A stretch of 10,463 nt of DNA from Lachnospiraceae bacterium (GTDB taxonomy: Bacteria > Bacillota > Clostridia > Lachnospirales > Lachnospiraceae): NCBI GenBank assembly GCA_017412265.1, contig JAFPYK010000021.1, forward strand, positions 1-10,463, in the 5' to 3' direction. Numbering within the stretch: position 1 is the first letter of the stretch; each line of letters starts with the position of its first letter. The notes under the pieces were generated by a model, which was given only the letters and a program-made list of their open reading frames with translations, had not been told where the DNA came from and did no database searches. The translations under genes and the position numbers were made by a program. Shown here in pieces: positions 6,847-10,463 of this stretch.

Positions 6847-7395
6847 ATGACCTGGAATTCGCGAGGTCTCCGTGGATCGACACTGGAGAACCTGATCAAC
6901 ATGACCAACGACAAGTACCGTGACAGCCATCTGGCACTGATCCAGAAGGTCCACACACCGATCACTCCCATCGAGATCAACAAGGGCGAGGGCATCATCA
7001 CCAAGGCGTTCTTCGAGCAGAAGAGTACCGTGGATTATATCGGCGTGGTGCAGGGCATCCCGGTCTGTTTCGATGCCAAGGAGAATGCCGGAGACACCTT
7101 CCGCCTGCAGAATATCCATCCGCACCAGGTGCAGTTCATGAAGGAATTTGAAGAGCAGGGCGGCGTGGCATTTTTCCTGATCTATTTCTCGGAGAGAGAC
7201 CTGTACTATTACCTGCGCTTCCGCGAGTTCTATCCGTTCTGGCAGAGAGGGGAGGAGGGCGGCCGCAAGAGCTTCCGCTACGAGGAGCTGCAGCCCCGGT
7301 ATGAGATCTCCCCGCACAAGAGCGGTGTCTTCGTTCATTACCTGGAAATGCTCAACCAGGACCTCTCCGACCGGGAGTCGGAAGGTGATTCCTGA
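6847..7395 (+). CDS. recU: Holliday junction resolvase RecU
   Basis: RecU cuts four-way DNA junctions during recombinational repair and chromosome segregation in Bacillota. The 182-residue protein starts with the family signature WNSRGLRGSTLENLINMTN (3-21). The nuclease core reads QKSTVDYIGVVQGIPVCFDAKE (58-79), with Asp63 and a D-x-K pair Asp76/Lys78 where many RecU proteins have E-x-K; this still fits the PD-(D/E)xK nuclease pattern. NIHPHQVQFMKEF (89-101) and FFLIYF (109-114) are also family features. The length is near normal. ATG 6847 is preceded by GAGG with a 5-base spacing, a modest ribosome binding site. In many Bacillota recU sits beside a class A penicillin-binding protein gene; here it instead ends the RNA-modification cluster. 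No terminator is visible after it. Confidence 0.9.
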   Translation: MTWNSRGLRGSTLENLINMTNDKYRDSHLALIQKVHTPITPIEINKGEGIITKAFFEQKSTVDYIGVVQGIPVCFDAKENAGDTFRLQNIHPHQVQFMKEFEEQGGVAFFLIYFSERDLYYYLRFREFYPFWQRGEEGGRKSFRYEELQPRYEISPHKSGVFVHYLEMLNQDLSDRESEGDS

Positions 7396-7412
7396 GCCTC
7401 TCAAGGCCATTG

Positions 7413-7440
7413 TTGACAAATCTCCTCAGTGTGATATAAT
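7413..7440 (+). promoter_or_regulatory. Strong sigma-A promoter of the his operon
   Basis: A perfect -35 TTGACA (7413-7418), a 16-base spacer and a perfect -10 TATAAT (7435-7440) with a TG extension (7432-7433) make an almost ideal vegetative promoter, one base short of the usual 17-base spacing. Transcription should start near 7447. A promoter this strong before a biosynthetic operon normally needs a repressor or attenuator, and palindromes lie directly downstream. Confidence 0.9.
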
Positions 7441-7455
7441 GAGCGATAGTTTCAG

Positions 7456-7473
7456 TTGGTAGCATGCTACCAA
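7456..7473 (+). repeat. Perfect 18-base palindrome in the his leader, candidate operator
   Basis: TTGGTAGCATGCTACCAA equals its own reverse complement over all 18 bases. It lies about 10-27 bases after the predicted transcription start and 52 bases before hisZ. In DNA it fits a homodimeric repressor site blocking promoter clearance. In RNA it could form a 7-base-pair hairpin with a CATG loop at the 5' end. No T-run follows, so it is not a terminator. The binding protein is unknown. Confidence 0.6.
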
Positions 7474-7479
7474 GTTAAC

Positions 7480-7491
7480 GTACTAAAGTAT
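7480..7491 (+). promoter_or_regulatory. Imperfect palindrome GTACT-AA-AGTAT, possible TrpR/YerC-type site
   Basis: GTACT (7480-7484) and AGTAT (7487-7491) are inverted half-sites with a 2-base spacer and one mismatch. GTACT/AGTAC half-sites and a nearby GTTAAC (7474-7479) recall the E. coli TrpR operator core, and TrpR-family YerC proteins have been proposed as histidine regulators in Bacillota. This link is an inference from memory of the motif; short AT-rich palindromes also occur by chance. Confidence 0.3.
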
Positions 7492-7525
7492 CAGGCTGCA
7501 TTACCTGCCGAAGGAGGTATTCTTC

Positions 7526-8761
7526 ATGATCCATATGGACAACGAACTTTTGCATACACCGGATGGTTTCCGGGATCTCTACGGTGCTTCCTGTGTCGCT
7601 CAATCCGCGGTGCAGTCCGGCATGCATAAAGTCATGGAGCTGTACGGATTTGAAGAGACCGCTCCTCCGGCTTTTGAATTCTTTAACGTCTTTCTCCAGG
7701 GGGCCTCGACGGTCTCGACGAGAGAGATGTTCCGTTTCTTCGACCGCGACGGCAACACGCTGGTGCTGCGCCCGGACTTCACGCCCGGCATCGCCAGGTG
7801 TGCGGCCCGCTATGACGCGGCGGAGGATCTGCCGCTGCGTCTGTGCTATCACGGCAACACGTATGTGAATACTGAGAATTACAAGGGCCGCCCGAAGGAG
7901 ATCCCGCAGCTTGGCGCTGAACTGATCAATGACGGTTCCGCGGATGCGGACGCGGAGATGATCGCCCTGCTGATCGACTGTCTGAAACAGGCAGGCCTGA
8001 CGGATTTCCGGCTCGAGATCGGCCACGCAGAGTTCCTGAACGGGCTCTTAGAAGAGGCCGGGCTTGACGAAGCGCGCACCCGGCGGCTGAAGGACCTGAT
8101 CGCCCAGAAGAATGTCTCCGGCGTGGAGGCGCTCCTCGCGGACCTGCCGATGGATGAGGGGATCCGGGAGCTTCTGATTGACCTGCCGATGATCTTCGGG
8201 GATCTCTCTGAGATGAAACGCCAGGCCTCCCGGACGAAGAATGCAAGGTCCGTCGCGGCGCTTCAGTCCCTGACGGAGCTTCACGAGATCTTATCCTCTT
8301 ACGGGATCTCGGAATATCTGACCTATGACCTGGGGCTCTTAAGCGCCCATGACTATTACACCGGCATTATCTTCAAGGCATATACCTACGGCACCGGAGA
8401 CGCACTGGCGCTGGGAGGCCGCTATGACCGCCTGCTTTCGGGCTTCGGCAAGGACGCGCCTTCGATCGGCTTCGCGATCCTCCTGGACCCTCTGATGAGT
8501 GCGTTAAAGAGCCAGAACGTATCGGTTCCCGTGCCGAAGCGCTGCCTGATCCTGTACCGGGCCGCCGGCCGTGCCGCGGCTGTGGAATACGCGAATCGCC
8601 TGCGGGCCGAGGGAATCCTGGCGGCTGTGATCCGCCGTTCCTCGCGCAAGGGAGCCGATGAGTATCTTGCCTACGCGAAGAAGCATGGCTTCTCTGACGT
8701 GATTTGTCTTAACGAGGACGGGGAGGCTTCGCCGCTCCGCCCGGGAGAGGAGGGCTTATGA
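7526..8761 (+). CDS. hisZ: ATP phosphoribosyltransferase regulatory subunit HisZ
   Basis: HisZ is a paralogue of histidyl-tRNA synthetase that does not charge tRNA but pairs with short HisG to make active, histidine-sensitive ATP phosphoribosyltransferase. The 411-residue protein shows the synthetase-like catalytic fold: HTPDGFRDLYG near the N-terminus (10-20), the motif-2-like LVLRPDFTPGIAR (79-91), LSAHDYYTGIIFKAY (272-286) and the motif-3-like ALGGRYDRLLSGFG (295-308). Its position directly before a short hisG, with a 4-base ATGA overlap, argues for HisZ over HisS. The C-terminal region after about residue 330 is a degenerate version of the HisRS anticodon domain. The start is well supported by AAGGAGG (7511-7517), 8 bases before ATG 7526; an in-frame ATG at 7535 is too far away. 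It is the first gene behind the strong promoter at 7413-7440. Confidence 0.92.
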   Translation: MIHMDNELLHTPDGFRDLYGASCVAQSAVQSGMHKVMELYGFEETAPPAFEFFNVFLQGASTVSTREMFRFFDRDGNTLVLRPDFTPGIARCAARYDAAEDLPLRLCYHGNTYVNTENYKGRPKEIPQLGAELINDGSADADAEMIALLIDCLKQAGLTDFRLEIGHAEFLNGLLEEAGLDEARTRRLKDLIAQKNVSGVEALLADLPMDEGIRELLIDLPMIFGDLSEMKRQASRTKNARSVAALQSLTELHEILSSYGISEYLTYDLGLLSAHDYYTGIIFKAYTYGTGDALALGGRYDRLLSGFGKDAPSIGFAILLDPLMSALKSQNVSVPVPKRCLILYRAAGRAAAVEYANRLRAEGILAAVIRRSSRKGADEYLAYAKKHGFSDVICLNEDGEASPLRPGEEGL

Positions 8762-9429
8762 GATATCTGACATTTGCGCTGGCCAAGGGAAGGCTTGCAA
8801 AGCAGGCCATGGCCATCCTCGCGCAGTGCGGCATCACCTGCGAAGAGATGCAGGATCCTTCCTCCCGGCGGCTGATCTTCGTAAATGAAGAGAAGAAGTA
8901 CAAGTTCTTCCTGGCCAAGGCCAGTGACGTTCCCACCTACGTGGAGTACGGGGCCGCGGACATCGGAATCGTCGGCAAGGATACCATCCTGGAGGAGGGC
9001 CGCCGCATGTACGAGGTGCTGGATCTCGGCATCGGCCGCTGCCGCATGTGCGTCTGCGGGCCGGAGAGCGCGAGAGGCCTTCTGGAGACCGGAGAGAATT
9101 TCCGCGTCGCGACGAAGTATCCAAACATCGCGAAGGATTATTTCTATAACCGGAGGCACCAGACGGTTGAGATCATCCAGTTAAACGGCTCCGTGGAGCT
9201 GGGACCGATCGTCGGGCTGGCGGATATGATCGTGGATATCGTAGAGACCGGGGCCACCCTGAAGGAAAACGGCCTGGCCGTGCTCGCGGAGATCGTGGAT
9301 CTCTCGGCAAGGGTGACGGTCAATGAGGCGAGCATGAAGATGGAGCATCAGCGCATCGAGGAGCTGATCCGTAGTCTTCGAGGCATCACGGCGGGGCCTC
9401 GCACGGAAGGAAGGGGAGTGGAATCATGA
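8758..9429 (+). CDS. hisG: ATP phosphoribosyltransferase catalytic subunit HisG, short form
   Basis: Joins PRPP and ATP to give N1-(5-phosphoribosyl)-ATP, the committed first step of histidine biosynthesis. The 223-residue length is the short HisG form, which lacks the C-terminal histidine-binding domain and depends on HisZ, encoded immediately upstream. Motifs: ALAKGRL (7-13), DIGIVGKD (68-75), VATKYPN (117-123), and the PRPP-binding loop DIVETGATLKENGL (160-173). The C-terminal tail after about residue 208 is not recognisably conserved and is somewhat longer than in many short HisG proteins. The ATG at 8758-8760 overlaps the hisZ stop codon (ATGA), with purine-rich GGGAGAGGAGG just ahead inside hisZ, indicating translational coupling and balanced subunit production. 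The stop overlaps hisD in the same way. Confidence 0.95.
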   Translation: MRYLTFALAKGRLAKQAMAILAQCGITCEEMQDPSSRRLIFVNEEKKYKFFLAKASDVPTYVEYGAADIGIVGKDTILEEGRRMYEVLDLGIGRCRMCVCGPESARGLLETGENFRVATKYPNIAKDYFYNRRHQTVEIIQLNGSVELGPIVGLADMIVDIVETGATLKENGLAVLAEIVDLSARVTVNEASMKMEHQRIEELIRSLRGITAGPRTEGRGVES

Positions 9430-10463
9430 AGCTGATCGAACTGACACCGGAGAGCAAGTCCCGGCTGCTTGAGGACCTGTTAATGCGCAGTCCCAGCCAC
9501 TACCAGGTCTATGCGGAGCGCGTGCAGGCGATCCTGGACCGCGTGCGCGAGGAGGGTGACGCGGCGCTCTTTGATTATACGAGACAGTTTGACGGGGCGG
9601 ACATCAACGCCGGGAACATCGAGGTTACATCGGAGGAGATCGAGGAGGCCTACACGAAGGTGCCCGCGGACCTTCTTGCAACCATGCGGCGTTCGGCGGA
9701 GAACATCCGCCATTTCCACCAGCTGCAGAAGAGAAACAGCTGGTTCCAGACCACGGAAGACGGAACGATCCTCGGACAGAAGATCACGCCTCTGCGCCGC
9801 GCGGGTGTCTATGTTCCCGGCGGGACGGCTGCCTATCCTTCCTCCACGATGATGAACATCCTCCCGGCCAAGGTCGCCGGTGTGACGGAGATCATCATGA
9901 TCACGCCTCCGGGCAAGGACGGCAAGATCAATCCGGCGACGCTGGTCGCGGCCTCCGAAGCAGGAGCCGACCGGATCTTTAAGGCCGGCGGGGCACAGGC
10001 CATCGCCGCGCTCGCCTTCGGAACCGAGTCCGTCCCTAAGGTCGACAAGATCGTCGGTCCCGGCAACATCTACGTCGCGCTCGCCAAGAAGGCAGTCTAC
10101 GGCTATGTGAGCATCGATTCGGTCGCCGGCCCTTCCGAGGTCCTGGTCCTGGCCGATGACACCGCGGACGTGGACTATGTAGTTGCGGACCTTCTCTCAC
10201 AGGCCGAGCATGATAAGCTGGCCTCCGCGATCCTAGTCACTCCGAGCCTTGAGCTCGCGAAGAAGGTGGGAGAGCGGGCATGGCAGATGGCGAAGCAGCT
10301 TCCCCGGAGAGAGATCATCGAAGACTCGTTAAACCGTTACGGCTATCTTCTGGTGACGAAGGACCTGGCGGAGGCCATCGAGGTGGCCAATGATATCGCC
10401 TCCGAGCACATGGAGATCCTCACAGCCAATCCGTTTGAAGTCATGACCAAGATCCGCAATGCC
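9426..10463 (+). CDS. hisD: Histidinol dehydrogenase HisD (partial, C-terminus outside window)
   Basis: HisD oxidises L-histidinol to L-histidine in two NAD-dependent steps, the end of the pathway, using a zinc ion. The frame from ATG 9426 is open for 346 codons to the window edge, against about 430 residues for a full protein, so roughly the last 80 are missing. Visible motifs: RRAGVYVPGGTAAYPSS (124-140), AGGAQAIAALAFGT (187-200), VGPGNIYV (210-217), DSVAGPSEVLVLAD (231-244), SQAEHDK (258-264) with zinc ligands Gln259 and His262, and ASEHMEI (325-331) with the catalytic Glu327/His328 pair. The remaining zinc ligands lie further toward the C-terminus, partly or wholly beyond the edge. The start overlaps the hisG stop (ATGA), with GGGGAG at 9413-9418, 7 bases ahead. 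The hisZ-hisG-hisD order implies that the rest of the operon continues to the right. Confidence 0.95.
   Translation, partial: MKLIELTPESKSRLLEDLLMRSPSHYQVYAERVQAILDRVREEGDAALFDYTRQFDGADINAGNIEVTSEEIEEAYTKVPADLLATMRRSAENIRHFHQLQKRNSWFQTTEDGTILGQKITPLRRAGVYVPGGTAAYPSSTMMNILPAKVAGVTEIIMITPPGKDGKINPATLVAASEAGADRIFKAGGAQAIAALAFGTESVPKVDKIVGPGNIYVALAKKAVYGYVSIDSVAGPSEVLVLADDTADVDYVVADLLSQAEHDKLASAILVTPSLELAKKVGERAWQMAKQLPRREIIEDSLNRYGYLLVTKDLAEAIEVANDIASEHMEILTANPFEVMTKIRNA

Noticed and set aside
7395..7412. Intrinsic terminator after recU
   Set aside because: The GCCT-CTCA-AGGC stem has only four pairs and no T-run.
6691..7419. A 242-codon minus-strand open frame covering recU and the end of the RluC/RluD-like gene
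   Set aside because: The plus strand encodes recognisable proteins across it, and the minus-strand translation shows no family features.
7464..7478. Short ORF ATG CTA CCA AGT TAA in the his leader as an attenuator leader peptide
   Set aside because: It has no histidine codons and no ribosome binding site, and no terminator/antiterminator pair follows.
7441..7525. T-box riboswitch for histidine
   Set aside because: The leader is only about 80 bases and lacks the conserved T-box sequence and an intrinsic terminator.

Overview
The window looks like chromosomal backbone of a high-GC member of the Clostridia (Bacillota), most likely Lachnospiraceae-like; I cannot name the genus. The evidence is a RecU-type Holliday junction resolvase (a Bacillota family), a stand-alone small alarmone synthetase, the short HisG plus HisZ arrangement, strong AGGAGG-type ribosome binding sites and tightly packed, overlapping genes. 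GC is high throughout, with a strong G/C third-position bias. That bias opens long meaningless reading frames on the other strand, and I have left these out.

Layout. (1) Positions 1-511, minus strand: the 5' part of a lipoprotein with a ComEC/Rec2-like metallo-beta-lactamase domain, cut by the window edge. (2) Positions 512-685: a divergent intergenic region with a good promoter for the minus-strand gene and a weaker, overlapping candidate for the plus-strand genes. (3) Positions 686-7395, plus strand: seven closely spaced or overlapping genes, probably one long transcription unit. In order they encode a phosphohexomutase of the phosphomannomutase/phosphoglucomutase superfamily, a RelQ-like (p)ppGpp synthetase, an RsmF-like rRNA cytosine-C5 methyltransferase, an RsuA-like pseudouridine synthase, a HAD-IA phosphatase/phosphomutase, an RluC/RluD-like pseudouridine synthase and RecU. 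(4) Positions 7396-7525: a 130-base gap with a near-ideal sigma-A promoter (TTGACA, 16 bases, extended -10 TGATATAAT), a perfect 18-base palindrome just downstream of the predicted transcription start, and a second imperfect palindrome. (5) Positions 7526-10463: the start of a histidine biosynthesis operon, hisZ-hisG-hisD, joined by 4-base ATGA overlaps; hisD runs off the right edge.

How the genes fit together. HisZ and the short HisG form the first enzyme of histidine biosynthesis (ATP phosphoribosyltransferase), and HisD catalyses the last two steps. The middle cluster is mostly RNA modification (three rRNA/RNA-modifying enzymes) plus alarmone synthesis and recombination, a mix of growth-related housekeeping functions. 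I see no phage, insertion sequence, CRISPR array, toxin-antitoxin pair, tRNA or rRNA. I did not find a clearly new biological system. The most useful unexplained element is the palindrome pair in the his leader, which looks like an operator region. Smaller points are the altered C-terminal phosphate loop of the phosphohexomutase and the competing hairpins in the lipoprotein leader.
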